64,000 nucleotides of DNA from JANMJD01 sp963828405 (GTDB taxonomy: Bacteria; Actinomycetota; Acidimicrobiia; Acidimicrobiales; Ilumatobacteraceae), in assembly GCA_963828405.1 (NCBI GenBank), contig CAWHEG010000031.1, positions 124,001-188,000 of the forward strand, in the 5' to 3' direction. Below are positions 8,829 through 17,348 of this stretch, piece after piece. A model generated the notes under the pieces. The model made no database searches, was not told the DNA's origin, and saw only the letters and a list, made by a program, of their open reading frames with translations. Made by a program: the position numbers and the translations under genes. Within the stretch, counting starts at the first letter, position 1. Each line of letters opens with the position of its first letter.

Positions 8829-10003
8829 CAACGGCTCGCTCTCGGGAATCCCAGGGTGAACATGGTGATCAGGTCACGCTGCATCTCGTTGGTCCCGCCT
8901 CCGAAGGTGAGGATCAGCATCCCGCGGTACGAGGCCTCGAGCCGGGAGCGCAGCACCGAGCCGGGCGTGCCCGCCCGCAGGTAGCCGGGCGGACCGAGGA
9001 TCTCGAACAACAGCTGGAACGCCTCGAGGTTGAACTCGGTGCCGTACACCTTGATCGCCGAGCAATGGCCGATGTCGAGCTTGCCCTGGTTGGCCTCGGC
9101 GGCTACCTGCCAGTTCATCAGCCGCAGCACGTCGAGCTTGGCGAACACCTTCGCCAGGTTCATCTGGACCCACTCCTGGTCGATGACCCGGCGGCCGTCG
9201 GGGAGGAGGGTCTCGCGGGCCCAGTCGATGATGTCGCCGAGGGCCCGCTCGACCACCCCCGACGAGCACAGCGTGACGCGTTCGTGGTTGAGCTGGTTGG
9301 TGATCAGCTTCCAGCCCTGGTTCTCACCACCGACGCAATTCTCGAGCGGCACCCGCACGTCGTCGAAGTAGACCGCGTTGATGTCGTGCTCGCCCATCAG
9401 CCTGAGCGGGCTGAGGGTGATGCCCGGCGTGTCCATCGGCACGATGATGATCGAGATGCCCTTGTGCTTGCCTGCGTCGGGATCGGTGCGCACGGCCAGC
9501 CAGCAGTAGTCGGCGTCGCTCGACAGCGACGTCCACATCTTCTGGCCGTTGATCACGTAGACGTCCCCGTCGCGTTCGGCCCGGGTCTTCAGGGCGGCCA
9601 GGTCGGTACCGGCACCAGGCTCGGAGTATCCGATGCAGAAGTGGATGTCACCCGAGAGGATCCTGGGGAGGAAGAACGCCTTCTGCTCGTCGGAGCCGAA
9701 GTTCATGATCGTCGGGCCGACGGTGTTGATCGTCAGCATCGGTACCGGCGCGCCGGCGCGCATCGACTCGTCGAAGAAGACGAACTGCTCCATCGGCGAG
9801 CGGCCCTGGCCTCCCCACTCCTTCGGCCAGCCGATACCCGCCCAACCGTCGGCGCACATCTGCTTCCACACGCCGCGCATCGCCGGGCCGATGCCGTGCC
9901 CGGCCGCCAGGGCGGCGACGGTGTCGGCGTCGAGAAGCCGTTCGTAGTAGGCGCGCAGCTCCGAGCGCATCGCCTCTTGTTCCGCGGTGTAACCGATCTC
10001 CAT
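8828..10003 (-). CDS. Acyl-CoA dehydrogenase, larger subunit type
   Basis: The 391-residue product is a standard-length acyl-CoA dehydrogenase. It shows GWAGIGWPKEWGG, the FAD/substrate motif CIGYSEPGAGTDLA, the strand VINGQKMWTS, and the C-terminal FGGGTNEMQRDLI. These enzymes introduce an alpha-beta double bond into acyl-CoA using FAD and pass electrons to ETF. It is the first gene of a two-gene unit with the shorter dehydrogenase immediately downstream (one-base overlap), a common arrangement for obligate heterotetramers. The substrate is unknown; nearby fadD-like, SDR and HMG-CoA lyase genes point to catabolism of branched or cyclic acids. Confidence 0.95.
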   Translation of the reverse strand: MEIGYTAEQEAMRSELRAYYERLLDADTVAALAAGHGIGPAMRGVWKQMCADGWAGIGWPKEWGGQGRSPMEQFVFFDESMRAGAPVPMLTINTVGPTIMNFGSDEQKAFFLPRILSGDIHFCIGYSEPGAGTDLAALKTRAERDGDVYVINGQKMWTSLSSDADYCWLAVRTDPDAGKHKGISIIIVPMDTPGITLSPLRLMGEHDINAVYFDDVRVPLENCVGGENQGWKLITNQLNHERVTLCSSGVVERALGDIIDWARETLLPDGRRVIDQEWVQMNLAKVFAKLDVLRLMNWQVAAEANQGKLDIGHCSAIKVYGTEFNLEAFQLLFEILGPPGYLRAGTPGSVLRSRLEASYRGMLILTFGGGTNEMQRDLITMFTLGFPRASR

Positions 10004-10105
10004 CGTCGAGTCCCTCCGGCGACACGTCTGGGACGGGTCGGTCCGGTGACCCGTCGGTTGGCAACGTAGCCCGGCGGCCGCGGCGATCCCCGACCGGGGC
10101 GGCGC

Positions 10106-10627
10106 TCAGAGCGCGGCGAGCACCCGGTCGATCGGCGCGTGGTCGGACGGGTCGGACTCGAGGTGCTCGTAGCGCACCTTGTCGCCGGGGCCGATGACGA
10201 AGACGGCGCCGAGCTGCATCACCCGGGCTCCGGGCTTGCCCTGCTTGAACCCTTTGCGCACCGTGGCGATCGACCGTTTCCACCCCATCGGGTTGAACAG
10301 GTCCCACGGCTTCATCTTGCGCAGCGACGCCGCCGCGGCGGCCTTGCCGCCGTCGTCGACGAGCACCGCGAACGGTATGCCCATCTCCTCGGCGAAGTTC
10401 TTGGCGTACATCTGGTTGCCCGTCCCGACGGCAATGACCTCGCCGCCGCCGGCGGTGATCTGCGGATAGGCGTCGCGCAACTGCGCGGCGTACTCACGGC
10501 AGTGCATTCAACCGAAGTGACGGAGGAAGGCGACCACCACCGGCCGGTCGGCCCACAGGTCACCGAGTCGGTGATCCGCGCCGTCGATCCCGGCCAGGGT
10601 GACGCCCGAGAGTCGGGAAACGTCCAT
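10106..10627 (-). CDS. PRXL2/AhpC-TSA_2-type peroxiredoxin-like protein, candidate selenoprotein (UxxC)
   Basis: Reading from the ATG at 10627 gives a thioredoxin-fold protein of 173 residues: an N-terminal strand region, then VVVAFLRHFG, an in-frame TGA at codon 40 (10508-10510), then MHCREYAAQLRDAY and an intact C-terminal domain ending VLAAL. In this family the TGA position is the first Cys of the redox motif (HFGCxxCRE), so the gene reads HFG-U-MHC, a UxxC motif with resolving Cys43. The frame is maintained on both sides. The ATG right after the TGA has no ribosome-binding site, and starting there would delete the first strand and the catalytic residue. A stem-loop lies downstream (10471-10490). 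Eukaryotic SelU proteins belong to the same family. A TGC-to-TGA mutation or base-call error is the alternative. Confidence 0.7.
10471..10490 (-). promoter_or_regulatory. Candidate bacterial SECIS stem-loop
   Basis: On the minus strand the sequence reads CGCCGCGCAGTTGCGCGACG. It folds into a stem of four G-C/C-G pairs closed by AGTT, extended below by one pair, a C-A mismatch and two more pairs. The apical loop begins 25 bases after the in-frame TGA at 10508-10510, within the usual spacing for bacterial SECIS elements, and has G as its second base. GC-rich DNA forms such hairpins by chance, so on its own the element is weak evidence. Confidence 0.4.
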
Positions 10628-10774
10628 CGGGGCACGATACCGCTCAACATGCCGAAGACCGGGCCGCCGGACGCGCCACGTGGGACGGCCACCCGCCTAC
10701 GATCGCGATGTGACCGTTCGAACCGGGGAACCGCGACCACGCACACCGCCCTGCGGTCAGCGGAGCCGGCGGCG

Positions 10775-11488
10775 ATGACCGGCGATCGGCTCTACCTGCG
10801 CCAGCTGCTCTCCGGTCGTGACTTCGCCGTCGACGATCCCATCGCCCAGCAGATGGTCAACTTCGCCTACGCCATCGGCGACCGTCGCACCGGCGAGTGC
10901 ATGCTCGTCGACCCCGCCTATGCCGCCGCCGAGCTCGTCGACATCGTCGGCGCGGACGGGATGACGGTGACCGGTGCCCTGGCGTCGCATTACCACGCCG
11001 ATCATGTCGGCGGATCGATGATGGGCTATCAGCTCGAGGGTGTGCGGGAGTTGCTCGCCGTCGTCGGCGTCAAGGTCCACGTGCAACGGGCCGAAGTCCC
11101 CTGGGTGAAGCGCACCACCGGTCTGTCCGACACCGATCTGGCCGTCCACGAGCCCGGTGACCGGGTCAGCGTCGGCGGGATCGAGATCGAACTCGTCCAC
11201 ACCCCCGGCCACACGCCGGGCAGCCAGTGCTTCCTCGTCGACGGGCGGCTGGTCTCGGGTGACACGCTGTTCCTCGACGGGTGCGGCCGCACCGATCTCC
11301 CCGGCAGCAACGTGGAGGACATGTACGACAGCCTCCAGCTGCTGGCCAGGCTACCCGACGACACCGTCGTGTTCCCCGGGCATGCGTACCATCCGTCCTC
11401 ACGGGCGACGATGGCTGCGATCCGCGAGATGAACTACGTCTACAAGCCGCCGACCAAACAGGCCTGGCTGAAGATGTTCGGGCGCTGA
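10775..11488 (+). CDS. MBL-fold metallohydrolase (glyoxalase II / ETHE1-like)
   Basis: This 237-residue protein has the metallo-beta-lactamase signature HYHADH (His72, His74, Asp76, His77). It is followed by HTPGHTPGSQC and SGDTLFLDGCGRTDLPG, which supply further metal ligands, and FPGHAY near the C-terminus. The FLDGCGRTDLPGS segment is typical of the ETHE1 persulfide-dioxygenase/glyoxalase II group. The ATG at 10775 follows a GGAG about 9 bases upstream. It is divergent from the PRXL2-type redox gene, and the shared upstream region could link the two in thiol metabolism, though this is only positional evidence. Confidence 0.9.
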   Translation: MTGDRLYLRQLLSGRDFAVDDPIAQQMVNFAYAIGDRRTGECMLVDPAYAAAELVDIVGADGMTVTGALASHYHADHVGGSMMGYQLEGVRELLAVVGVKVHVQRAEVPWVKRTTGLSDTDLAVHEPGDRVSVGGIEIELVHTPGHTPGSQCFLVDGRLVSGDTLFLDGCGRTDLPGSNVEDMYDSLQLLARLPDDTVVFPGHAYHPSSRATMAAIREMNYVYKPPTKQAWLKMFGR

Positions 11489-11496
11489 CGTCCCGC

Positions 11497-12543
11497 TCAA
11501 CCGACTCCGCAGCCGGTGGCGGCCGTCCAGTCAAACTGGACGGTGTGCAGCTCGTGGAGGGTTGCCGGCTCGTTGTCGAACTCGCCGGTGACGTCGAGCG
11601 AGAACGTCGCCCAATCGGGCCGCAGCGTCGCCGGATCGGTCACTGTCTCGATCCGGTTGACCCGCCTGACCGAGTCGTACGCCGCCGGATCGCCGCCGTC
11701 GGCCGCGGTCACGCCCAGCGACTCGGCCAGGGCGGCGCCGGTGAGATCCTCGGTGTAACGGATCCCGACCCGGTCCGCTGCCGACGTCGGCACGGCTTCG
11801 AGCCGGACGCCGGCGACCTCCGAAACTGCGGGTGGGACCACGCCAAGGCTGGCCCAACCGCCGACCCATGTGTCCCAGTACTTCAACGACGCGTTCGACT
11901 CCAGCCGCTCGATCACCCGCTGACGATCGTCCTCGGTGAACGTGGTGTCGTCGAACAGGCCGGCGGTGATCATCTGGTCGAACAGCTCGGGGCCGCCCCG
12001 CACTCCCGTTCCGACGCCGTCGAATCCGACGAGCACGTCGGGCACGCGCAGCTGCAGGTTCACGGCTTCCGACTCGTCGCCGCTCGGAGCCACACCGTCG
12101 ATGTCGACGACGCGTAGGTCGGTCTGGCGCATCACCAGACCGTCGCCTGCCGCGTCGGCCTCGAGGCGCACGGTGTACCGCAGCCGGGCGACGGAGTCAT
12201 CGAGCTCGCGCCGCTCGGTGACGGGAACGGCGCACGGCACGACCCAGGCGAACCTCAACTCGATCGCAGGCGTCGGCACCGGCGACGTGCTCACCGTCGA
12301 ACCTGCGTCGTCGGCGGTGCTCGAGCCCGGCGACGCCTCCGCGGCCGGCGGTTCGGTGGGATCGGGCGAGGTGCCCGGAACGACCGGCAGCGAGAGGCCC
12401 GGGGCGGGGTCGAGGCGCCGATCGTCGTCGCCATCGGCGGCGCCGACGGGTCGGCCCTCGATCGCCTCGACGCCGGCTCCCGCGGCGCATGCCGGGACGG
12501 CCAGCGCGCCAAGGATCATCACAACGGTGGCCCGACGTCCCAC
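11497..12543 (-). CDS. Putative secreted lipoprotein of unknown function
   Basis: The 348-residue product starts with a short signal sequence (RRATVVMILGALAVPAC) ending in a lipobox-like VPAC. The expected lipidated Cys is Cys19. A Pro/Ser/Thr/Asp-rich linker follows to about residue 95, then a globular domain with several Trp residues (AWVVP, YWDTWVGGWASLG). No known family is recognised. It is probably anchored on the outer face of the membrane. It is convergent with the MBL gene, whose stop lies 8 bases away. Confidence 0.65.
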   Translation of the reverse strand: MGRRATVVMILGALAVPACAAGAGVEAIEGRPVGAADGDDDRRLDPAPGLSLPVVPGTSPDPTEPPAAEASPGSSTADDAGSTVSTSPVPTPAIELRFAWVVPCAVPVTERRELDDSVARLRYTVRLEADAAGDGLVMRQTDLRVVDIDGVAPSGDESEAVNLQLRVPDVLVGFDGVGTGVRGGPELFDQMITAGLFDDTTFTEDDRQRVIERLESNASLKYWDTWVGGWASLGVVPPAVSEVAGVRLEAVPTSAADRVGIRYTEDLTGAALAESLGVTAADGGDPAAYDSVRRVNRIETVTDPATLRPDWATFSLDVTGEFDNEPATLHELHTVQFDWTAATGCGVG

Positions 12544-12618
12544 ACCCGAACGCTACCGGAAGTCGGTCTCGGCGGCCTCCGCCGACCGGCCCGAATTCGG
12601 CATGGTTCGGCGCGACCG

Positions 12619-13566
12619 TCAGCTCGGGAGTGGATTCGGCCGGGGCGGCCCGGGGAACGGGCCGGCCTTGGCCACCAGCCCGGGTGTGCCGTGGCCGAGC
12701 ACCCCCTCGAACCACTCGGTCGCCGAGATCAGGGCGGCGAGCGAGACGTCCGTGGTCCAACCCATCCGCTCGACCATGTGGACGACGTCCTCGGTCGGCA
12801 CGTTGCCGGTGGCCCGGGGGGCGAACGGGCAGCCACCCACCCCGCCCAGACTGGCGTCGAAGACGGCCACGCCCGCGTCGATCGCCGCGCAGATGTTGGC
12901 CAGGCCGGTGTTGCGCGTATTGTGGAAGTGCCCCCTCCAGGTCAGCGCCGGCGCGACCGAACGGGCCGCGGCGAACAGCGAACGGGCCTGCGACGGCACA
13001 CCGGCCCCGATCGTGTCGGCGAGACAGATCTCGTCCGGGCCGGTGTCGGCCAGCCGGCGGACGATCTCCAGCACCTGACGCTCGGGCATCTCCCCCTCGA
13101 ACGGGCAGCCGAAGGCCGTGGGGATCGTCACCGCCGTGGCCAGGCCGGCGTCGCGGGCCACCCGGACCACCTCGCCCCACCTCTCGATCGACTCGGCAAC
13201 CGAGGCGTTCTGGTTGCGCTGGGAGAACGTCTCGGAGGCCACGACCACCCCGTTGACCTCGTCGACCCCGGCGGCAAGCGCCCGCTCGATGCCGCGGGCG
13301 TTGAACACCAGGGCGCTGTAGCGCAGCCCCGGTCGCCGCGGCACACCGGCCATCACCTCGTCGCCATCGGCCATCTTCGGCACTGCACGGGGGCTGACGA
13401 ACGAGGCGGCCTCGATGCGCCGCAGGCCCGCATCGGCGAGCCGGGTGATCAGCTCGACCTTCTGGGCGACGGTGAGATCGGCCGGGTCGGCCTGCAGCCC
13501 GTCGCGGGGCGACACCTCGACGATCCCGATCCGCCCCGGACCGGAGGTGGGCTGCTCGCTCGGCAT
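12619..13566 (-). CDS. mvaB: Hydroxymethylglutaryl-CoA lyase
   Basis: This 315-residue TIM-barrel protein carries the DRE-TIM metallolyase motif SPRDGLQ (Arg21, Asp22), the metal-binding HFHNT (His213, His215) and the HMG-CoA lyase signature GGCPFAP with active-site Cys246. The enzyme cleaves HMG-CoA to acetoacetate and acetyl-CoA, the last step of leucine degradation, and related members act on other 3-hydroxy-3-methyl acyl-CoAs. Length matches the family. It stands alone between the lipoprotein and SRPBCC genes; the window lacks the methylcrotonyl-CoA carboxylase genes that often accompany it. Confidence 0.93.
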   Translation of the reverse strand: MPSEQPTSGPGRIGIVEVSPRDGLQADPADLTVAQKVELITRLADAGLRRIEAASFVSPRAVPKMADGDEVMAGVPRRPGLRYSALVFNARGIERALAAGVDEVNGVVVASETFSQRNQNASVAESIERWGEVVRVARDAGLATAVTIPTAFGCPFEGEMPERQVLEIVRRLADTGPDEICLADTIGAGVPSQARSLFAAARSVAPALTWRGHFHNTRNTGLANICAAIDAGVAVFDASLGGVGGCPFAPRATGNVPTEDVVHMVERMGWTTDVSLAALISATEWFEGVLGHGTPGLVAKAGPFPGPPRPNPLPS

Positions 13567-13629
13567 CGGCTCAGCCTAGGACGCACTCCACCGGAGGCCG
13601 TCGCAGTGACGGGAAGCGGTGGCGCGGGT

Positions 13630-14070
13630 TCAGCGCGACTCGAGCAGCGCCTTGAGCCTGGCCAGGTCCTTGCGGTTGGCCCGGCGTACGGCGCTCGAGA
13701 TGATCGGGGCGACGAGCTTCGAGAATCCGCGGGGTTCACCGCGGTTGCGCAGCGACATCGAGGTGCGGTCGGCGACCGTCGCGGTCCAGGTGTACGTCGT
13801 CTCCATCGGGAACGGACCCTGGGCGGTGCGCATCACCAGCCGTTCGCCGGCAACGAAGTCGACGACCTCATAGGTGTAAGCGAGTCGCTTGCCGAGGAAC
13901 CGGGCGACGAAGTCCATCGTGGAACCGGTGGCCACGGGTGGCGCGGTCCGCCAATCCACCGAAGCGATCCTCGAGTACCACTCGGTGGCGTTCGTCGGGT
14001 CGCCGGAGTACGCGGCCACGATGTCGCGCGGGCGATCGATCTCGATCGATGTCGTCACGTCAACTGTCAT
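13630..14070 (-). CDS. SRPBCC (START-like/polyketide cyclase) family protein
   Basis: The 146-residue product begins at the ATG at 14070 with GGAG 8 bases upstream. It reads as an SRPBCC helix-grip protein: an N-terminal strand TVDVTTSIEIDRP, the helix DIVAAYSGDP, then WYSRI, a run of strands, and a long C-terminal helix ending LARLKALLESR. Such proteins bind hydrophobic ligands or act as cyclases/aromatases; many in actinobacteria are uncharacterised. It is divergent from the SDR gene at 14229, and an inverted repeat (14124-14177) lies between the two. Confidence 0.85.
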   Translation of the reverse strand: MTVDVTTSIEIDRPRDIVAAYSGDPTNATEWYSRIASVDWRTAPPVATGSTMDFVARFLGKRLAYTYEVVDFVAGERLVMRTAQGPFPMETTYTWTATVADRTSMSLRNRGEPRGFSKLVAPIISSAVRRANRKDLARLKALLESR

Positions 14071-14123
14071 GTGCGCTCCGATCCTGTCGGCGTCATCGTA
14101 TGCCGTTCCCGCAGATGCACCTT

Positions 14124-14177
14124 CCGTTCCGGTCACGCCACCGCATCGCCGCCGACACCTGCATGTGACCGGAACGG
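14124..14177. promoter_or_regulatory. Inverted repeat in the divergent SRPBCC/SDR promoter region
   Basis: Bases 14124-14136 (CCGTTCCGGTCAC) and 14165-14177 (GTGACCGGAACGG) are perfect 13-base inverted repeats separated by 28 bases. With one single-base bulge and a mismatch, similarity extends outward to about 19 bases per arm (CACCT at the outer end). The site lies midway in the 158-base gap between divergent start codons at 14070 and 14229. That position suits an operator for a dimeric regulator that loops or binds cooperatively, or a cruciform/hairpin. No regulator gene is adjacent. Confidence 0.6.
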
Positions 14178-14228
14178 GCAGGTGGTTCCAGGCTGGGGCG
14201 GCAGGCTCGCGGATGCCATGCTGGAACG

Positions 14229-14969
14229 ATGAAGGTGATGTTGGTGACCGGCGCCAGCCGGGGGATCGGTGCGGCGACGGCCCGCCTGGCGGCGAGCCGG
14301 GGCTACGCCGTCGGGGTCAACTACTCGGCATCGCAGGATCGGGCGCGAGCGCTGGTCGACGAGATCGTCGCGACCAACGGCCGGGCGATCGCCATCGGCG
14401 CCGATGTCAGCGACGAGCGGGCCGTGATCGCCATGTTCGACACCGTGGAACGCGAGCTGGGCACGATCGATGTGCTGGTCAACAACGCCGGGACGGCGAC
14501 GCAGTACGGCCCGTTCGCCGACCTCGCCATCGAGCCGATGCGCCGGATGTTCGAGGTGAACGTCGTGGGCGCGTTCATCTGCGCCCGCGAGGCGACGCGG
14601 CGGATGTCGACCGTGCGGAACGGCCGGGGCGGGGTGATCGTCAACATCTCCTCGCGGGCGGCAGAGATCGGCGGTGCTCACGAGTGGATCGACTACGCAG
14701 CGACCAAGGGTGCGATCGACTCGCTCACCTCGGGGCTGGGCAAGGAACTGGCGCAACAGGGGGTCCGGGTCTGCGGAGTGCAGCCCGGCCTGATCGACAA
14801 CGAGTTCAACGACCACGCTTCGCCGGGACGGCTGGGGCGGATCGTCGCCAACGTCCCGATGGGACGGGCAGGCACCTCAGAAGAGATCGCCGAGGCCGTC
14901 CTCTGGCTGGCCTCCGACGCCGCCTCGTACGTCACCGGATCGAACCTCCACGTCAGCGGAGGACGCTGA
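14229..14969 (+). CDS. Short-chain dehydrogenase/reductase (SDR, 3-oxoacyl-reductase like)
   Basis: This 246-residue classical SDR has TGASRGIG (NAD(P)-binding, residues 7-14), NNAG, the catalytic Ser in NISSRAAE, YAATK (Tyr and Lys of the catalytic tetrad), and a C-terminus VTGSNLHVSGGR typical of FabG-like oxidoreductases. It would reduce a keto group or oxidise an alcohol with NAD(P)(H). It is followed by a frameshifted cyclase-family gene on the same strand about 110 bases downstream. The substrate is unknown. Confidence 0.93.
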   Translation: MKVMLVTGASRGIGAATARLAASRGYAVGVNYSASQDRARALVDEIVATNGRAIAIGADVSDERAVIAMFDTVERELGTIDVLVNNAGTATQYGPFADLAIEPMRRMFEVNVVGAFICAREATRRMSTVRNGRGGVIVNISSRAAEIGGAHEWIDYAATKGAIDSLTSGLGKELAQQGVRVCGVQPGLIDNEFNDHASPGRLGRIVANVPMGRAGTSEEIAEAVLWLASDAASYVTGSNLHVSGGR

Positions 14970-15078
14970 TGCCGCCGTCGAACGCCAGGTTGACGCCGCC
15001 TTCAACCCCGGCGTGGCCGATCGCTCCACATGACGGCCGTTCGATCGGCCAGAATGAACGCCGCGGTCGGGGATCGCC

Positions 15079-16027
15079 GTGGACGAGGGGGGTGTCGAGA
15101 TAGCGCTACCGCAACACCTCAAGGACCTGGCCGCGCAGGTCTCCAACTGGGGCCGCTGGGGCGCCGACGACCGCCGGGGGACGATCAACCTGATCGACGC
15201 CGCGGCCGTGCGGCGCGGCCTCGCCGCAGCCGTCGCCGGCAAGGTGATCCCGCTGTCGCTTCCCTTCGACGAGGACGGGCCCCAGACCGGCATGATCCCG
15301 GGTCGCGACAACCCGACGCGCACGATGCTCAACGTCGACCAGCCGCTCGATGGGGACCCGACCAACTTCTGCACGACCGATGACCGCGTCGAGATGGGCG
15401 TGCAGGCGTCCACCCACTGGGACGCCCTCTCCCACGTCTCGTACGGGCGCCTGCTGTACAACGGTGTCCCGACCTCGACGATCGACGAGACCGGTGCCGC
15501 GTGAGCACGGGATCGAACGCTACGGCCCGATCGTCAGCCGTGGCCTGCTGCTCGACGTCGCCCGCGCCCTCGGCGTCGAGCGGCTGACCGAGAACCACCC
15601 GATCTCGGGTGCCGACCTCGACGCGGCCGTCGCCCTGGCCGGCGTGACCGTCGAGCCGGGCGACATCGTCTGCGTGCGCACCGGCCACATCCAGTTCCTC
15701 CACGAGGGCGACCGGCACCGCTACGCCTACCCCACCCCGGGCATGTCGACGCTCTCGATCCCCTGGGTCCGCGATCATGACGTCGCCGCGGTGGCCACCG
15801 ACAACCTGGCCTTCGAGTGCTTCCCGCCCGAGGACCCGACGGTCTGGCTGCCCGTGCACATGCTCCACATCCGGGACATCGGCCTCTGCCAGGGGCAGAA
15901 CTGGGACTTCGAGGCGCTTGCGGGCGACTGCGCCGCCGACGGCCGATACGAGTTCCTCCTGTCGGCGACACCCCTCCCGATGACCCGCTCGGCCGGGGGA
16001 GCCGTGGCTCCGGTGGCCGTCAAGTAG
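15079..16027 (+). pseudogene. Cyclase-family (kynurenine formamidase-like) hydrolase, frameshifted
   Basis: The conceptual protein of about 315 residues belongs to the zinc-dependent cyclase family (PF04199). The first frame (GTG at 15079 to TGA at 15502-15504) carries WGRWGADDRRGTINLI and the metal motif STHWDALSH (His113, Asp115, His119). The protein then resumes one frame over, from 15503 to 16027, with EHGIERYGPIVSRGLLLD, VCVRTGHIQF and WLPVHMLHI. Removing one base near 15502 (GCGTGAGCAC) joins the halves cleanly. Reading the TGA through in frame gives nonsense, so this is a frameshift and not recoding of the stop. The GTG start is uncertain by a few codons. Confidence 0.85.
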
Positions 16028-16047
16028 CGGACGGCCGGCCACCGGGG

Positions 16048-17235
16048 TCACCGGTGCGTCGATCCGGCCGAAGGGCGCTGGGCCTCGGCCCAGGTGAGCC
16101 CGGTGTGGGCGTCGGTGTCGTGGGGCATGCCCAGCACCCGCTCGGCGATGATGTTGCGCTGTACCTCGCCCGTCCCGCCGCCGATGGTCAGCGCCGCCGA
16201 GAAGAGGAACCCGTGGTGCCAGCTCCGATCCTCGAGCGACGATGGGCCGCCGGCCGGGTGCCCGATAAGCATCGCCGAGGCCCCGACCAGGTCGCGGGCG
16301 AGGTTCATCACGTGCTGGCCGTGCTCGTCGGCGAGCACCTTGCGGATGCTCGCCTCCGGCCCGGGTTGCTCGCCGCGGAGGCGGGCCGACACGGTTCGCA
16401 GCCGGATCAGGCGGAGGAGGATGTGTTCGATGTAGACCCCTGCAGCACGCTGACGCAGCACCGGATCCTCGAGGGGACCCCGCCGGCGGATGGCGTCGAG
16501 CAGTTCGAGGGCGGTCGGGCCCATCCCCCACAGCACCCCACCGCTCGACAACGAGATCCGTTCGTTGCCCAGCGTGACCTTGGCCAGCCGCCAACCGTCG
16601 CCTTCCTGGCCGACGAGTTGGCCGGCACCCAGGCGGACATCGGTGAAGAAGACCTCGTTGAAGGTGCGCCCGCCTGTCATCTCGACGATCGGGCGGACCT
16701 CGATGCCAGGCGTGTCCATCGGGCAGATGAAGTACGACACGCCCCGATGCTTGGACCGGTCGGGGTCGGTTCGGGCGATGAGGATGCCGAAGCGGGCGTG
16801 CTGGGCCCCCGACGTCCAGATCTTCTGGCCATTGACCACCCACTCGTCGCCGTCGCGTACGGCCCGCGTCCCCAGGTTGGCCAGATCTGACCCGGCCCCC
16901 GGCTCGGAGAACAGCTGGCACCAGAACTCGTCCCCCGACAGCAGCGGGGGCAGGTGACGTTCCTGCTGGGCGCGCGTGCCGCCGTGGAGCAGTGTCGGGC
17001 CGGCCCATCCGATCCCGATCGGGTTGTCGGGGCGACGCACCCCGGCCCGGGCCAGTTCCTCGTCGATGATCAGCTGATGGATCGGATCGGCCGCGAGCCC
17101 GTACGGGGCCGGCCAGTGAGGTGCGACGTAGCCCGCTTCGGCCAGCTGTCTGCCCGTCGGCGACGGATGCCCGGCGAGCCAAGCCCGCACGGCCAGCCGG
17201 CGCGGATCGTCGTCGGGCGGCATCTCGAAGTCCAT
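16048..17235 (-). CDS. Acyl-CoA dehydrogenase
   Basis: This 395-residue acyl-CoA dehydrogenase shows YVAPHWPAPYGL, the FAD/substrate motif QLFSEPGAGSDLANLG, VVNGQKIWTSGAQHA, PMDTPGIEVRPI and a C-terminal TIGGGTGEVQRNIIAERVLG. The ATG at 17235 gives the normal family start (MDFEMPPDD). It is divergent from the acyl-CoA synthetase at 17349, forming a synthetase/dehydrogenase pair of the kind used to activate and then oxidise fatty or steroid-derived acids. It converges on the cyclase-family gene, with 20 bases between stops. Confidence 0.95.
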   Translation of the reverse strand: MDFEMPPDDDPRRLAVRAWLAGHPSPTGRQLAEAGYVAPHWPAPYGLAADPIHQLIIDEELARAGVRRPDNPIGIGWAGPTLLHGGTRAQQERHLPPLLSGDEFWCQLFSEPGAGSDLANLGTRAVRDGDEWVVNGQKIWTSGAQHARFGILIARTDPDRSKHRGVSYFICPMDTPGIEVRPIVEMTGGRTFNEVFFTDVRLGAGQLVGQEGDGWRLAKVTLGNERISLSSGGVLWGMGPTALELLDAIRRRGPLEDPVLRQRAAGVYIEHILLRLIRLRTVSARLRGEQPGPEASIRKVLADEHGQHVMNLARDLVGASAMLIGHPAGGPSSLEDRSWHHGFLFSAALTIGGGTGEVQRNIIAERVLGMPHDTDAHTGLTWAEAQRPSAGSTHR

Positions 17236-17348
17236 CGCCCGCCGATGGTAGGCGGCTCCCACTCGCGCCGGACCGATGCGGTCACCCTCGGAGGGGTGAT
17301 CATCGGGCGAGCATGTCACCGCCCATCGTGGGTCGTATCGTCGGACTG

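Noticed and set aside
10106..10507. Independent 133-residue gene starting at the ATG after the TGA
   Set aside because: It would lack the first beta strand and the redox-active residue, and there is no ribosome-binding site; the upstream 39 codons are in frame and family-like.
15502..15504. TGA in the cyclase gene as a second selenocysteine codon
   Set aside because: Reading through in the same frame gives Arg/Pro-rich nonsense; the protein resumes in another frame, so it is a frameshift.
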